DNA from: Nocardia cyriacigeorgica
GTDB lineage: Bacteria > Actinomycetota > Actinomycetes > Mycobacteriales > Mycobacteriaceae
NCBI RefSeq assembly: GCF_010858045.1
Contig: NZ_JAAGVC010000011.1
Location: 24,909 to 88,908, forward strand
Reading direction: 5' to 3'
DNA length: 64,000 nt
Under the pieces are notes generated by a model, which made no database searches, had not been told where the DNA came from, and saw only the letters and a list, made by a program, of their open reading frames with translations. Both the position numbers and the translations under genes were made by a program. The first letter of the stretch is position 1. Each line of letters begins with the position of its first letter. Shown here piece by piece: positions 9,147 through 18,650 of this stretch.

Positions 9147-9185
9147 TGACAGCGCACCGACAGAACGCCGACAGCCACTGACAGC
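9147..9185. promoter_or_regulatory. four phased YGACAGM heptamers, candidate SARP-binding repeats
   Basis: The heptamers TGACAGC, CGACAGA, CGACAGC and TGACAGC start at 9147, 9158, 9169 and 9179, with periods of 11, 11 and 10 bp on one face of the helix. SARP activators are known to bind heptameric direct repeats with an 11-bp period. The site is in the intergenic region between the serine hydrolase (followed by a SARP gene) and the acyl-CoA dehydrogenase. Which promoter it serves is unclear. Confidence 0.45.
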
Positions 9186-9281
9186 CCGGTCCATCCCCCA
9201 TTTGATGGCGCCCGCCTTCAGTCTGGGTGCCGCCGTTTCGTATGCTCATCGCATCTGCCGCCGACCGAATGGTGACCACTG

Positions 9282-10454
9282 ATGATCGACTTCAGCATTC
9301 CCGCCGACCTCGCCGCCGAACGCGATCGGATCCGCCGGTTCGTCATCGACAAGATCGTGCCGTTCGAGCGGGATCCACGGCTCACCGCGCACGGCCCGAC
9401 CGATGAGCTGCGGCAGGAACTGGTCGAATTGGCCCGCGCGGAGAAGCTGCTGACCATCCAGGCTCCCGAGGCACTCGGCGGGCGCGGGCTCACTCACGTC
9501 GAGCAGGCGGTGCTCTACGAGGCGGCGGGCTGGTCCACCCTCGGCCCCATCGCGATGAACTGCGCCGCCCCCGACGAGGGCAATATGTTCCTGCTGTCCA
9601 AGATCGCGAACCCGGAGCAGACCGAGCGCTACCTGATGCCGGTGATCAACGGCCAGCAGCGTTCGGTGTTCGCCATGACCGAACCCGGCGGCGCGGGCTC
9701 GGACCCGAACCAGCTGGCCACCACCGCCACCTTCGACGGCGAGAACTTCACCATCAACGGCCGCAAATGGCTGATCACCGGTGCGAACGGCGCCAAGACC
9801 TGGATCATCATGGCCCGCCTCGCGGAGAACCCGCACCTGCCCGCCGGGCCGACGCTGTTCCTCACCGACGGCGATCAGCCGGGCATCGTCATCGAACGCA
9901 CCATGAACACCATGGACCGCAACTACGTCGCCGGGCACGGCGTGGTGCGCTTCGACCAGCTGACCCTGCCCAAGGACGCGCTGCTCGGTGAGGCCGGACA
10001 GGCGTTGCGCTACGCCCAGCTGCGGCTGGCCCCGGCCCGCCTCACCCACTGCATGCGCTGGCTGGGGGCGGCCGAGCGGGCGCACAGCATCGCGGTCGAC
10101 CACGCCAAGACCAGGACCGCGTTCGGCAAGACCATCGGCGAACACCAGGGCGTGTCGTTCATGCTGGCCGACAACGAGATCGCGCTGCACCAGTGCCGGT
10201 TGACGATCTGGCATGCCTGCTGGCTGATGGATCAGGGCGAGAAGGCACGGCATGAGAGCTCGGTGGCCAAGGCCTTCGTCTCCGAGGAACTGTTCAAGGT
10301 CACCGATCGCTGTGTGCAGGTGCTCGGCGGCATCGGCATCAGCGACGAGACCGTGGTGGAGATGATCTTCCGCGATATGCGCGCGTTCCGGCTCTACGAC
10401 GGCCCGACCGAGGTGCACAAGTACGCCATCGGCCGCAAGATCCTGCGCCCCTGA
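9282..10454 (+). CDS. acyl-CoA dehydrogenase family protein
   Basis: 390-aa FAD-dependent flavoprotein of the acyl-CoA dehydrogenase fold, complete from the N-terminal helical domain through the middle beta domain (MTEPGGAGSD motif near residue 135) to the C-terminal helices ending in YDGPTEVHKYAIGR. The last motif is typical of the ACAD10/11-like branch, so substrates may be unusual acyl-CoAs. A crotonase-fold gene follows 53 bp downstream on the same strand, suggesting a small acyl-CoA metabolic unit. The electron acceptor would be ETF as for the family. Confidence 0.9.
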   Translation: MIDFSIPADLAAERDRIRRFVIDKIVPFERDPRLTAHGPTDELRQELVELARAEKLLTIQAPEALGGRGLTHVEQAVLYEAAGWSTLGPIAMNCAAPDEGNMFLLSKIANPEQTERYLMPVINGQQRSVFAMTEPGGAGSDPNQLATTATFDGENFTINGRKWLITGANGAKTWIIMARLAENPHLPAGPTLFLTDGDQPGIVIERTMNTMDRNYVAGHGVVRFDQLTLPKDALLGEAGQALRYAQLRLAPARLTHCMRWLGAAERAHSIAVDHAKTRTAFGKTIGEHQGVSFMLADNEIALHQCRLTIWHACWLMDQGEKARHESSVAKAFVSEELFKVTDRCVQVLGGIGISDETVVEMIFRDMRAFRLYDGPTEVHKYAIGRKILRP

Positions 10455-10507
10455 GCACCCCGGCCGAGCGCCCACCGGGCGGGGCGCGGTCGTCTACGAT
10501 CCAAGAC

Positions 10508-11317
10508 ATGAGTTCGGAACTGCTCGTCGATGTCTCCGCGGGCATCGCCGTCCTCACCCTGAATCGCCCCGCCCAGCAGAACGCCTTCACCCCGGCGATG
10601 ATCGCCGAACTCAGCGCGGCCTTGCAGCGCTGCGATATCGAGGACGCCATCCGCGTCGTCGTCATCACCGGCACGCCACCCGCGTTCTGCGCGGGCGCCG
10701 ATCTGTCCGACCGGGTCGGCGAGGTGACCGGCACCATCGACCCGCCGCCGTTCCGGGTGCGCAAACCGGTGATCGCCGCCGTCAACGGGCACGCCGTCGG
10801 CATCGGGCTGGCGCTGGCGCTGCAATGCGATCTGCGCTACCTGGCCGACGACGCGGTGTACGGGCTGAGCCAGGTGCGTCGCGGCGTCCTCGCCGACGGT
10901 TACGCGCACTGGACGTTGCCGCGGCTGGCCGGCCTGGCCAATGCCGCCGACATCCTGCTCACCGGCCGCACCTTCGACGGCGCGGAGGCCAAGGCGATGG
11001 GCCTGGCCAATGCCTGCCTGCCGGGCGGTGAGGTGCTGCCGACGGCGTTGGCGGTGGCGCACGATATCGCCAATGGTTCGGCCCCGCTGACGGCCGCGCT
11101 GTCCAAGCGGCTGCTGTGGGAGAGCATGGATATGGCGCCATCGGTGGTCGGGCGACTGGAGTCCGAGCTGAATCAGCACGTCGCCAAGAGCATCGACGGT
11201 GGCGAGGCGATGACGGCGTTCCGGGAGCGGCGCCAACCGGAGTGGTCCGGTTCGATCTCCGAGGAATGGCCCGCGTGGGATAACCCCGACGAACCGGAAC
11301 GGCCGAGCCTGCGCTGA
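10508..11317 (+). CDS. enoyl-CoA hydratase/isomerase (crotonase) family protein
   Basis: 269-aa crotonase-fold protein. The oxyanion-hole motif FCAGADLSD and a second Gly-rich segment NGHAVGIGLALALQCD are present. The position equivalent to the first catalytic Glu of rat enoyl-CoA hydratase reads Gln (GLSQVRRG), and the second appears to be Asp (ANAADILLTG), so simple hydratase chemistry is doubtful and an isomerase, lyase or other crotonase activity is likelier. It is co-directional with the acyl-CoA dehydrogenase. Confidence 0.85.
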   Translation: MSSELLVDVSAGIAVLTLNRPAQQNAFTPAMIAELSAALQRCDIEDAIRVVVITGTPPAFCAGADLSDRVGEVTGTIDPPPFRVRKPVIAAVNGHAVGIGLALALQCDLRYLADDAVYGLSQVRRGVLADGYAHWTLPRLAGLANAADILLTGRTFDGAEAKAMGLANACLPGGEVLPTALAVAHDIANGSAPLTAALSKRLLWESMDMAPSVVGRLESELNQHVAKSIDGGEAMTAFRERRQPEWSGSISEEWPAWDNPDEPERPSLR

Positions 11318-11395
11318 CCGGATCGGGCGGTGGGCCAGGGCCCGCCGCGCGCCGCTCGGGTCGATGATCTTGCCCGCGCCTCGCTCCGGCCGCGG

Positions 11396-11674
11396 CTAGG
11401 CGTTGCCGCCGAGCAGGATGAGCAGGAACAGCAGCGCCCAGATGATCATCATGATGGTGCCGATGACGCCGAGGATGTAGCCGACCATCACCTGCGCGCG
11501 GCCGCTCAGCGCGCCGTGGGAATCGTTGATCTGGTCGAGCGCCTGTTTGCCCAGCGCCCAGGCCACCGGCCCGAGGACCCCACAGCACATCAAACTCACG
11601 GCGCCGAGCACCAGCACCATGGTCGCCCGCGGGTGCTCGATCGTCTGACCGATGGGCTGATTGGGTATCACCAC
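11396..11674 (-). CDS. DUF4190 small membrane protein
   Basis: 92-aa protein with two hydrophobic segments (about residues 19-42 and 62-88) separated by a polar loop, matching the DUF4190 pattern of small actinobacterial membrane proteins. The first segment contains a Cys pair (LMCCG). Function unknown. It stands alone between the convergent crotonase gene and rlmB. Confidence 0.75.
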   Translation of the reverse strand: MVIPNQPIGQTIEHPRATMVLVLGAVSLMCCGVLGPVAWALGKQALDQINDSHGALSGRAQVMVGYILGVIGTIMMIIWALLFLLILLGGNA

Positions 11675-11788
11675 GAGCCGAATTGTACGGGGGTAAGGCG
11701 CCTTTGCGCGTTCTTTACCGGGTGTCGCGGCCGCGCGGCGTTTCGTGCACGCGCCCGGACGAGCGTGTCCGCCCGGGCACGGTCGGTC

Positions 11789-12760
11789 TCAGACCCGGCG
11801 CTGACGGGCCACTTCGGCGAGCACCACACCCGCTGCGACGGAGGCGTTGAGCGACTCCACCGGACCCGCCATCGGGATGCTCAGAATCGCGTCACAGCTC
11901 TCGCGAACCAGTCGCGACAGGCCCTTGCCTTCGGAACCGACCACGATCACCGTCGGCGCGGTGCCGTCGAACTCGTCGAGGGTGGTGTCGCCGCCGGCGT
12001 CCAGGCCGACGATCTGATAGCCCTTGGCGGCGAAATCCTTCAGCGTGCGAGTCAGATTGGTGGCCCGGGCGACGGGCAGCCGGGCCGCGGCACCGGCGCT
12101 GGTACGCCAGGCCACCGCGGTGACGCTGGCACTGCGCCGCTGCGGGATCACCACACCCTGACCGCCGAAGGCGGCGACCGAGCGGATCACCGCGCCGAGA
12201 TTGCGCGGATCGGAGATATTGTCCAGCGCCACGATCAGCGCGGGCTGCCCCGAATCGCGGACCCGTTCGGCCAGATCGTCGGGGTGGGCGTAGCGGTAGG
12301 GCGGCACCTGCAGGGCCAGGCCCTGGTGCAATCCATTGGCGCTGAGCCGATCCAGATCGGTGCGCGGAACTTCCAGAATGGAAATGCCGGTGTCGGCGGC
12401 GATCCGGACGCTCTCGGTCAGCCGCTCATCGTTCTCGGTGCCGACCGCCACATACAGCGCGGTCGCGGGTACCCCGGCGCGCAGGCATTCGACGACCGGG
12501 TTGCGCCCGAGCACCATTTCCGGCCCGTCATCGCTCTTGCGACCGGCCGTGCGGGTCTGGCGGCCACCCGAAGCCGCTTGCGCCGCTTTGGCTTTCGCCG
12601 CGGCGCGCTTGGCCGCCGGATGGTACTTGCGCGCCTCGGCGGGCGGGGTCGCGCCCCGGCCCTCGAGCCCGCGCCTGCGCTTGCCGCCGGATCCGACAAC
12701 CTGGCCCTTCTTGGTTCCGCCCTTGCGGACAGCGCCTCGGCGCTGCGAATTGCCTGCCAT
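11789..12760 (-). CDS. rlmB: 23S rRNA 2'-O-ribose guanosine methyltransferase RlmB-type
   Basis: 323-aa SpoU/TrmH (SPOUT) methyltransferase. The N-terminal ~75 residues are Lys/Arg/Gly-rich, then comes the substrate-binding domain starting at [11 protein letters not shown] and the knotted catalytic domain with motif 2 [14 protein letters not shown] and motif 3 [17 protein letters not shown]. It uses S-adenosylmethionine to methylate a guanosine in 23S rRNA. The ATG at 12760 overlaps the cysS stop by one base (TGATG), so translation is coupled, as in mycobacteria (Rv3580c-Rv3579c order). Confidence 0.9.
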   Translation of the reverse strand: MAGNSQRRGAVRKGGTKKGQVVGSGGKRRRGLEGRGATPPAEARKYHPAAKRAAAKAKAAQAASGGRQTRTAGRKSDDGPEMVLGRNPVVECLRAGVPATALYVAVGTENDERLTESVRIAADTGISILEVPRTDLDRLSANGLHQGLALQVPPYRYAHPDDLAERVRDSGQPALIVALDNISDPRNLGAVIRSVAAFGGQGVVIPQRRSASVTAVAWRTSAGAAARLPVARATNLTRTLKDFAAKGYQIVGLDAGGDTTLDEFDGTAPTVIVVGSEGKGLSRLVRESCDAILSIPMAGPVESLNASVAAGVVLAEVARQRRV

Positions 12761-14166
12761 CAGTCGGCCTTTCCTGGCTGTGGGGTGACCAGCGACCATT
12801 CCGGGCCGTTGGGGGTATCGGTGACTTCGACACCCGCGGCGTGCAACCGGTCGCGCACCGCATCGGCGGTCGCCCAGTCCTTGTCGGCACGCGCCTGCTG
12901 ACGCCGTTCGAGTTCGGCGGTCACCAGCACATCGAGCGCGGCGGTCGCGGCGGAGGAATCACCGGGGGTGTACCACTGCGGATCCAGCGGATCGACCCCG
13001 AGAATGGCCAGCATGCCGCGCACCTGGCTCGCATGCTCACGCGCCGTCTCCAGCACACCGGCGTCGAGCGCCTTATTGCCTTCGTGCACCACGTGGTGGA
13101 TCTCGGCCAGCGCCTTCGGCACCGCGAGATCCTCGTCGAGCGCTGCGGCGAAGGCGTCGGTCCATTTGCCGACCGGCACGTCACCGCCGCGTTCGACCAC
13201 CCGCTGCACGAAAGCCTCGATGCGCTGGTAGGTCTGGGCGGCGTCGTGCAGGGCCTTCTCGGAGTACTCCAGCATCGACCGGTAGTGCGCACCACCGAGG
13301 TAGAACCGCAGCTCCACGGCCCTGACCTGCTTGAGCACATTCGGCACCGAGAGCGTATTGCCCAGCGACTTGGCCATCTTCTCGCCGCCGAGGGTGACCC
13401 AGCCGTTGTGCAGCCAGTACTGGGCGAAACCGTCACCGGCCGCCTTGGACTGGGCGATCTCGTTCTCGTGATGCGGGAAGACCAGATCCATTCCGCCGCA
13501 ATGGATATCGAACGAAGAACCGAGATAGAACTCGGCCATCGCCGAGCATTCCAGATGCCAGCCGGGACGGCCGGGCCCCCACGGCGACGGCCAGGTGGGC
13601 TCGCCCGGCTTGGCGGCCTTCCACAGGGTGAAATCGCGCGGATCGCGCTTGCCCTCGCCCGCGCTTTCGCCCTGGTGCACGTCATCGAGGCGGTGCCCGG
13701 ACAGCGCGCCGTACTCGGGGAAGCTGACCACATCGAAGTAGACGTTGCCCGCCGAGGCATAGGCGTGCCCGCGGTCGATCAGCCGCTGCATGAGCTCGAC
13801 CATCTGGGTGATGTGGCCGGTGGCGCGGGGCTCCGCCGAGGGCGGCAGCACACCGAGCTGCCGATACGCCTCGTCGAAGGCGCGTTCGTGGGTCGCGGCC
13901 CACTCCCACCACGGACGGCCCGCGGCGGCGGCCTTGTTCAGGATCTTGTCGTCGATATCGGTGACATTGCGGATGAACGCGACATCGTGGCCGTTGGCGG
14001 TGAGCCAGCGACGCAGCACGTCGAAGGCGACGCCGCTGCGCACATGTCCGATGTGGGGTTCGCCCTGCACGGTGGCGCCACACAGGTACACCGAGGCATG
14101 GCCGGGGACCAGTGGCGTGAAATCACGCATGGTCCGCGTCTCGGTGTCGAATAGGCGCAGAGTCAC
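12760..14166 (-). CDS. cysS: cysteinyl-tRNA synthetase
   Basis: 468-aa class I aminoacyl-tRNA synthetase that charges tRNA-Cys. Visible signatures are the zinc-ligand Cys in CGATVQG, the HIGH motif (PHIGHVRSG), the zinc-site [15 protein letters not shown] stretch and the KMSKS loop as KMAKS. Length is normal for the family. It lies between ispF and rlmB, the conserved mycobacterial order. It is distinct from the mycothiol ligase MshC. Confidence 0.97.
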   Translation of the reverse strand: MTLRLFDTETRTMRDFTPLVPGHASVYLCGATVQGEPHIGHVRSGVAFDVLRRWLTANGHDVAFIRNVTDIDDKILNKAAAAGRPWWEWAATHERAFDEAYRQLGVLPPSAEPRATGHITQMVELMQRLIDRGHAYASAGNVYFDVVSFPEYGALSGHRLDDVHQGESAGEGKRDPRDFTLWKAAKPGEPTWPSPWGPGRPGWHLECSAMAEFYLGSSFDIHCGGMDLVFPHHENEIAQSKAAGDGFAQYWLHNGWVTLGGEKMAKSLGNTLSVPNVLKQVRAVELRFYLGGAHYRSMLEYSEKALHDAAQTYQRIEAFVQRVVERGGDVPVGKWTDAFAAALDEDLAVPKALAEIHHVVHEGNKALDAGVLETAREHASQVRGMLAILGVDPLDPQWYTPGDSSAATAALDVLVTAELERRQQARADKDWATADAVRDRLHAAGVEVTDTPNGPEWSLVTPQPGKAD

Positions 14167-14265
14167 GGCAGTCGATCCTAGCTGGTATATGGGGTTGCGC
14201 TGCGGGCGGAGTATCGAAGTTCCGACAGGTCCCGGCCGGTACGGCGGGCGGTCGGCGAGGCTGGA

Positions 14266-14736
14266 CTAACGACAGTGCAGCAGTGCGGTCGCCATGGCGG
14301 CGACGCCTTCACCGCGTCCGGTGAGCCCGAGACCGTCGGTGGTGGTGCCCGATACCGAGACCGGGGCGCCCAGCAGATCGCCGAGCACCTGCTGCGCTTC
14401 GGCCCGGCGCGGACCGATCTTTGGGCGATTGCCGATCACCTGGACCGCCGCGTTGACCACGTCGTATCCGGCCTCGTCGAGGAGTCGGCGCACTTCTTTC
14501 AGCATGGCGGCGCCGGAGACGCCCGCCCATTCCGGGCGGCCGGTGCCGAAGACGGCGCCGACATCGCCGAGCCCCGCGGCCGAGAGCAGGGCGTCGCAGA
14601 GGGCGTGCGCGGCGACGTCACCGTCGGAGTGGCCGGCGCAGCCATCATCGCCGTCGAAGAGCAGCCCGGCCATCCAGCACGGGCGGCCGGGTTCGATGGG
14701 ATGGACATCGCTGCCGATGCCGACGCGCATGGTCAT
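14266..14736 (-). CDS. ispF: 2-C-methyl-D-erythritol 2,4-cyclodiphosphate synthase
   Basis: 156 aa, fifth enzyme of the MEP isoprenoid pathway, forming the cyclodiphosphate with release of CMP. The metal-binding SDVHPIEP motif is at the N-terminus and [17 protein letters not shown] carries the other metal ligand and active-site residues. The ATG at 14736 overlaps the ispD stop (ATGA), giving coupled synthesis of consecutive-pathway enzymes. Confidence 0.96.
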   Translation of the reverse strand: MTMRVGIGSDVHPIEPGRPCWMAGLLFDGDDGCAGHSDGDVAAHALCDALLSAAGLGDVGAVFGTGRPEWAGVSGAAMLKEVRRLLDEAGYDVVNAAVQVIGNRPKIGPRRAEAQQVLGDLLGAPVSVSGTTTDGLGLTGRGEGVAAMATALLHCR

Positions 14737-15440
14737 CGGACCCCCGCCGTGGGTAGTTCGGCGCCGGCAAGTACGGCCTCGGCCAGGCGCAGGTCGAGCG
14801 GGGTGGTGATCTTGAAAGCGAGCGGATCGCCCGGCACCGTGCGGACCGGATGGCCGAGCCGTTCGACCAGCCCGGCGTCATCGGTGGCGGCGACGTCGGC
14901 GGCGTAGGCGGCGCGCAGCAAATCGGCCGCGAATCCCTGCGGGGTCTGGATGGCGCGAAGGCCCGATCGGTCGGGCGTCCCGGTCACGATGCCGTGCTCG
15001 TCCACCGATTTGACCGTGTCGACGACCGGTAGCGCCGGCACCACGGCCGTATGCCCGGCGCGCAGCTCAGCGGCCACCCTGGCGATCAGCTCGGGCGGGG
15101 TGAGCGCGCGGGCGGCGTCGTGAACGAGGTAGTAGGCGGCCTGCGGAGCGGCGGCGATTCCGGCGCGGACCGAATCGGTGCGTTCGGCCCCGCCGACGAC
15201 GACGCGGACCGGCGCGGAGGACGGCAGGAGGGCAACTGCGGTCTGCACCAGTTCGGCCGGAACCATGACAATTATCTCGTCCACGGCATTCGAGGCGAGC
15301 AGCCCATCGACGGCGGATCTGAGCATAGGTGTACCGCCGACCGCGACGAACGCCTTGGGTGTCGATTCACCCAAGCGCACGCCACGGCCGGCGGCAGGCA
15401 CCAACGCGACCACGCGGCCGCGGCCGTCAGAGCTGTTCAC
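14733..15440 (-). CDS. ispD: 2-C-methyl-D-erythritol 4-phosphate cytidylyltransferase
   Basis: 235 aa, third enzyme of the MEP pathway, transferring CMP from CTP to methylerythritol phosphate. The nucleotide-binding start [13 protein letters not shown] is followed by [10 protein letters not shown], and VHDAARAL and a C-terminal [10 protein letters not shown] are family positions. It is two bases downstream of carD and overlaps ispF, forming a carD-ispD-ispF unit as in mycobacteria. Confidence 0.96.
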   Translation of the reverse strand: MNSSDGRGRVVALVPAAGRGVRLGESTPKAFVAVGGTPMLRSAVDGLLASNAVDEIIVMVPAELVQTAVALLPSSAPVRVVVGGAERTDSVRAGIAAAPQAAYYLVHDAARALTPPELIARVAAELRAGHTAVVPALPVVDTVKSVDEHGIVTGTPDRSGLRAIQTPQGFAADLLRAAYAADVAATDDAGLVERLGHPVRTVPGDPLAFKITTPLDLRLAEAVLAGAELPTAGVR

Positions 15441-15442
15441 GG

Positions 15443-15964
<522 letters not shown>

Positions 15965-16366
15965 ACATGCGGCTCGATAACGGCGCGATCAACTGTGCAG
16001 GTCAGGGCCACAACGGGCCGACCTCGGGGCTTGACAGAATCTGCGCGATGTGCATTGCGTTGCGCCAGAACGAGTTACCTCCTGGCACTTCCAGCGCCGG
16101 GAAACCCAGCGGGACAGTAGCACTGCGCACAGCCGCGCGCACAACCGCGAATCGTGATCACCCCGAGACAACGCTTCCGCGCGTCGCCCGTGGCGCCCCG
16201 CGGGCGGGCGCGCCGCGACGGGCGAGCTTCCGCTTTCAGGCGGAACTCGCGCACGCGCGCTGCCGGGCGCACCACCGCACGCACCTACGCGCGGCCCGGC
16301 GCACCCGCCTCCGCGCCCAGGCGATCCGGACCCGACACATACTCCCCGCGCGCCCGGTACTCCCGG

Positions 16367-16390
16367 CCAACTACTACAGTCCCTAGTTGG
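16367..16390. promoter_or_regulatory. inverted repeat around the lpqE-like gene -10
   Basis: CCAACTA (16367-16373) and TAGTTGG (16384-16390) are perfect inverted arms. The ten-base interval contains TACAGT (16375-16380), a fair -10, 40 bases before the GTG start at 16421. A protein bound here would block the promoter, so this is a candidate operator. Confidence 0.35.
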
Positions 16391-16420
16391 AGTGAGCCCG
16401 CTCGACATGGAGGACAACCC

Positions 16421-17164
16421 GTGACTGCCCTGAAAGCTGTGACCGCCCCGGCGGCAGGTACGACCCCGCGGCGTCGCATGGCGATGGTTGCCGCCCTCGC
16501 GGCCGGCGCGGCGCTCGCCCTGACCGGCTGCAGCGCCGGCCAGATCTCGCAGACCGCCGACCAGGTGGCCGCGATCAACGGCAACCATGCCGACGTCGGC
16601 AAGATCTCGCTGCGCAACGTGCACATCGTCTACCCGCCCAGCGGCGAGCACACCAATGCCACGGGCGGCAAGGCCGTGCTGGCGCTGTCGTTCGTCAACA
16701 CCAGCGAGACCACCGCCGACGAGCTCACCAAGATCAGCACCGATCTGGGCGAAGTGAAGATCACCGCCCCCGGTGGCGGTTCGACGCTGAAGCTGAAGCC
16801 GCAGCAGACCGTCGTGGCCGCGGGCGCCGACGCCACCGCCGCCGCGGGTGAGCACGGTTCCTCCGACGAGCACGGCAGCTCCGGCGAGCAGCACGGCACC
16901 GAGACCACCACCGCCGCGCCGACCACCACCACCGCTGCTCCGGCCGCCGCCGAGGGCGAGGACCCCGAGGCCGATCCGGCGCGCATCGAGATCACCGGTC
17001 TGACCAAGGACATCACCCCCGGTCTCACCTACACCGTGACCTTCGACTTCAAGGAGAACGGCACCGTGCAGATGCAGGTGCCGGTCGACGCGGGCACCGT
17101 GGCCGAGCGCCACGAGTCCGACCTGTCGCGCGCCAGCGAAGGCGGCGCCAAGGGCGGGCACTGA
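16421..17164 (+). CDS. LpqE-like secreted lipoprotein
   Basis: 247-aa lipoprotein with the lipobox LTGC near residue 36 after a positively charged signal segment. The body is a beta-rich domain (residues ~60-130), then a low-complexity Gly/Ser/His/Glu and Thr/Ala linker (about 135-180), then a C-terminal beta segment. Position next to carD and radA matches Rv3584 (lpqE) of M. tuberculosis. The GTG at 16421 has GGAGGA seven bases upstream; longer readings to 16154 lack a ribosome-binding site. Function in the envelope is unknown; a copper-chaperone-like fold is possible but unproven. Confidence 0.8.
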   Translation: MTALKAVTAPAAGTTPRRRMAMVAALAAGAALALTGCSAGQISQTADQVAAINGNHADVGKISLRNVHIVYPPSGEHTNATGGKAVLALSFVNTSETTADELTKISTDLGEVKITAPGGGSTLKLKPQQTVVAAGADATAAAGEHGSSDEHGSSGEQHGTETTTAAPTTTTAAPAAAEGEDPEADPARIEITGLTKDITPGLTYTVTFDFKENGTVQMQVPVDAGTVAERHESDLSRASEGGAKGGH

Positions 17165-17182
17165 GCCCCGATCCACAGCGCA

Positions 17183-17214
17183 ACGGCCGTCGCATCCTCG
17201 GATGCGGCGGCCGT
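17183..17214 (+). terminator. hairpin terminator after the lpqE-like gene
   Basis: ACGGCCG-t-CGCATCC, a two-base loop, then GGATGCG-g-CGGCCGT: 14 paired bases with one mismatch, 18 bases past the stop codon. Only a short T pair follows, so it may be a factor-assisted or weak intrinsic terminator. Confidence 0.6.
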
Positions 17215-17262
17215 TCGCCGTTGCGGGGCGGCGGTGTCGGTGCGGATGCGTAGGGTGCGCGT

Positions 17263-18633
17263 GTGGCGAAGAGTAAGCAGGTGTTCCAGTGCTCCGCGTG
17301 CGGGCACGAGGTCGCCAAATGGGTGGGCAAGTGCCCCGACTGCGGCGCCTGGGGCACCGTGGAGGAGATCGCTCCCTCGGTGGCGGCGCCCGCCGGGCGG
17401 CGGGCCATGCTGCCGAGTACGGCCGCCTCGCCGATCTCGCAGGTCGATTCCCAGCTCACCGCGGCTCGGTCGACCGGTGTGGCGGAGCTGGACCGGGTGC
17501 TCGGCGGTGGCGTCGTCGCCGGGTCGGTGGTGCTGCTGTCGGGCGAGCCGGGGGTCGGTAAGTCGACGCTGTTGCTCGAGGTGGCGCATCGGTGGGCCGC
17601 CGCTCGGGACGAGCGCGCCCTGTACGTGACCGCCGAGGAGTCGGCGGGGCAGGTGCGGTTGCGGGCCGACCGCACCGGGGCGGTGCACGAGCGGGTGTAT
17701 CTGGCGGCGGAATCGGATCTGTCGATCGTGCTCGGACATGTCGAGCAGGTGCGCCCGACGCTGCTGGTTGTCGACTCGGTGCAGACCATGCTCGCGCCGG
17801 ACACCGATGGCGTGATCGGCGGCGTCACCCAGGTGCGCGCGGTGACGGCGGCGCTCACCTCGCTGGCGAAATCCAGTGGAATCGCCGTGCTACTGGTCGG
17901 GCACGTCACCAAGGACGGCGCAGTCGCCGGCCCGCGCACCCTCGAACACCTGGTGGATGTGGTGTTGCAGTTCGAGGGCGACAAGAACTCCACCCTGCGA
18001 ATGGTGCGCGGCATCAAGAACCGCTTCGGCAGCGCCGACGAGGTTGGCTGTTTCGAACTGCACGACGATGGCATCACCGGGGTGGCCGACCCGTCGGGGC
18101 TGTTCCTGCACCACCGCACCGATTCGGTGCCGGGTACCGCGGTCACGGTCGCGCTCGACGGTAAGCGCCCGCTGGTGGGCGAGGTCCAGGGCCTGACCGT
18201 GGACACCCAGGTGCCCGCGCCGCGGCGCGCGGTGAGCGGACTGGACTACAACCGGGTCGCGATGATTCTGGCGGTCTTGCAGAGCCGTTGCGGGTTCTAT
18301 GTCGGCAAGCAGGACATCTATGCCGCGACCGTCGGCGGTATGCGATTGGTCGAACCCGCCGCCGATCTGGCGGTGGCGCTGGCCATCGCCAGTTCCGCGC
18401 GCGATACCGCCATCGAACCCGGCTGGGTGATCCTCGGCGAGGTGGGCCTGGCCGGCGAGGTGCGCCGGGTCACCGCGACAGCCCGGCGCCTCGCCGAAGC
18501 CGAGCGGCTCGGATTCACCACCGCGATCGTGCCGCCGGGAACCGATGCGAAATCGACGCCGATGAAGTTGATCGAGGCGACGTCATTGCGCGGCGCGATC
18601 CGGATGGCCGGCCTCGGCAAGGGCAAAGGCTGA
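17263..18633 (+). CDS. radA: DNA repair protein RadA
   Basis: 456-aa DnaB-like/RecA-like branch-migration ATPase of recombination. It has the N-terminal zinc finger (CSACGHE...CPDCGAW, residues 7-27), Walker A GEPGVGKST, the RadA-specific KNRFG motif and a C-terminal Lon-protease-like domain. The GTG start at 17263 is the natural start before the zinc finger. In mycobacteria disA follows radA; here the next gene is on the opposite strand 17 bp away, so disA is absent from this locus. Confidence 0.96.
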   Translation: MAKSKQVFQCSACGHEVAKWVGKCPDCGAWGTVEEIAPSVAAPAGRRAMLPSTAASPISQVDSQLTAARSTGVAELDRVLGGGVVAGSVVLLSGEPGVGKSTLLLEVAHRWAAARDERALYVTAEESAGQVRLRADRTGAVHERVYLAAESDLSIVLGHVEQVRPTLLVVDSVQTMLAPDTDGVIGGVTQVRAVTAALTSLAKSSGIAVLLVGHVTKDGAVAGPRTLEHLVDVVLQFEGDKNSTLRMVRGIKNRFGSADEVGCFELHDDGITGVADPSGLFLHHRTDSVPGTAVTVALDGKRPLVGEVQGLTVDTQVPAPRRAVSGLDYNRVAMILAVLQSRCGFYVGKQDIYAATVGGMRLVEPAADLAVALAIASSARDTAIEPGWVILGEVGLAGEVRRVTATARRLAEAERLGFTTAIVPPGTDAKSTPMKLIEATSLRGAIRMAGLGKGKG

Positions 18634-18650
18634 CCGGTGGTGCCGAGGGC

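Noticed and set aside
9147..9185. Possible CRISPR array from the repeated GACAG units
   Set aside because: Units are seven bases with three- to four-base spacers; this is a phased protein-binding array, not CRISPR repeats.
15967..16386. 139-codon frame between carD and the lpqE-like gene
   Set aside because: No ribosome-binding site, Arg/Ala-rich composition typical of non-coding high-GC DNA, and it runs over the lpqE-side promoter dyad.
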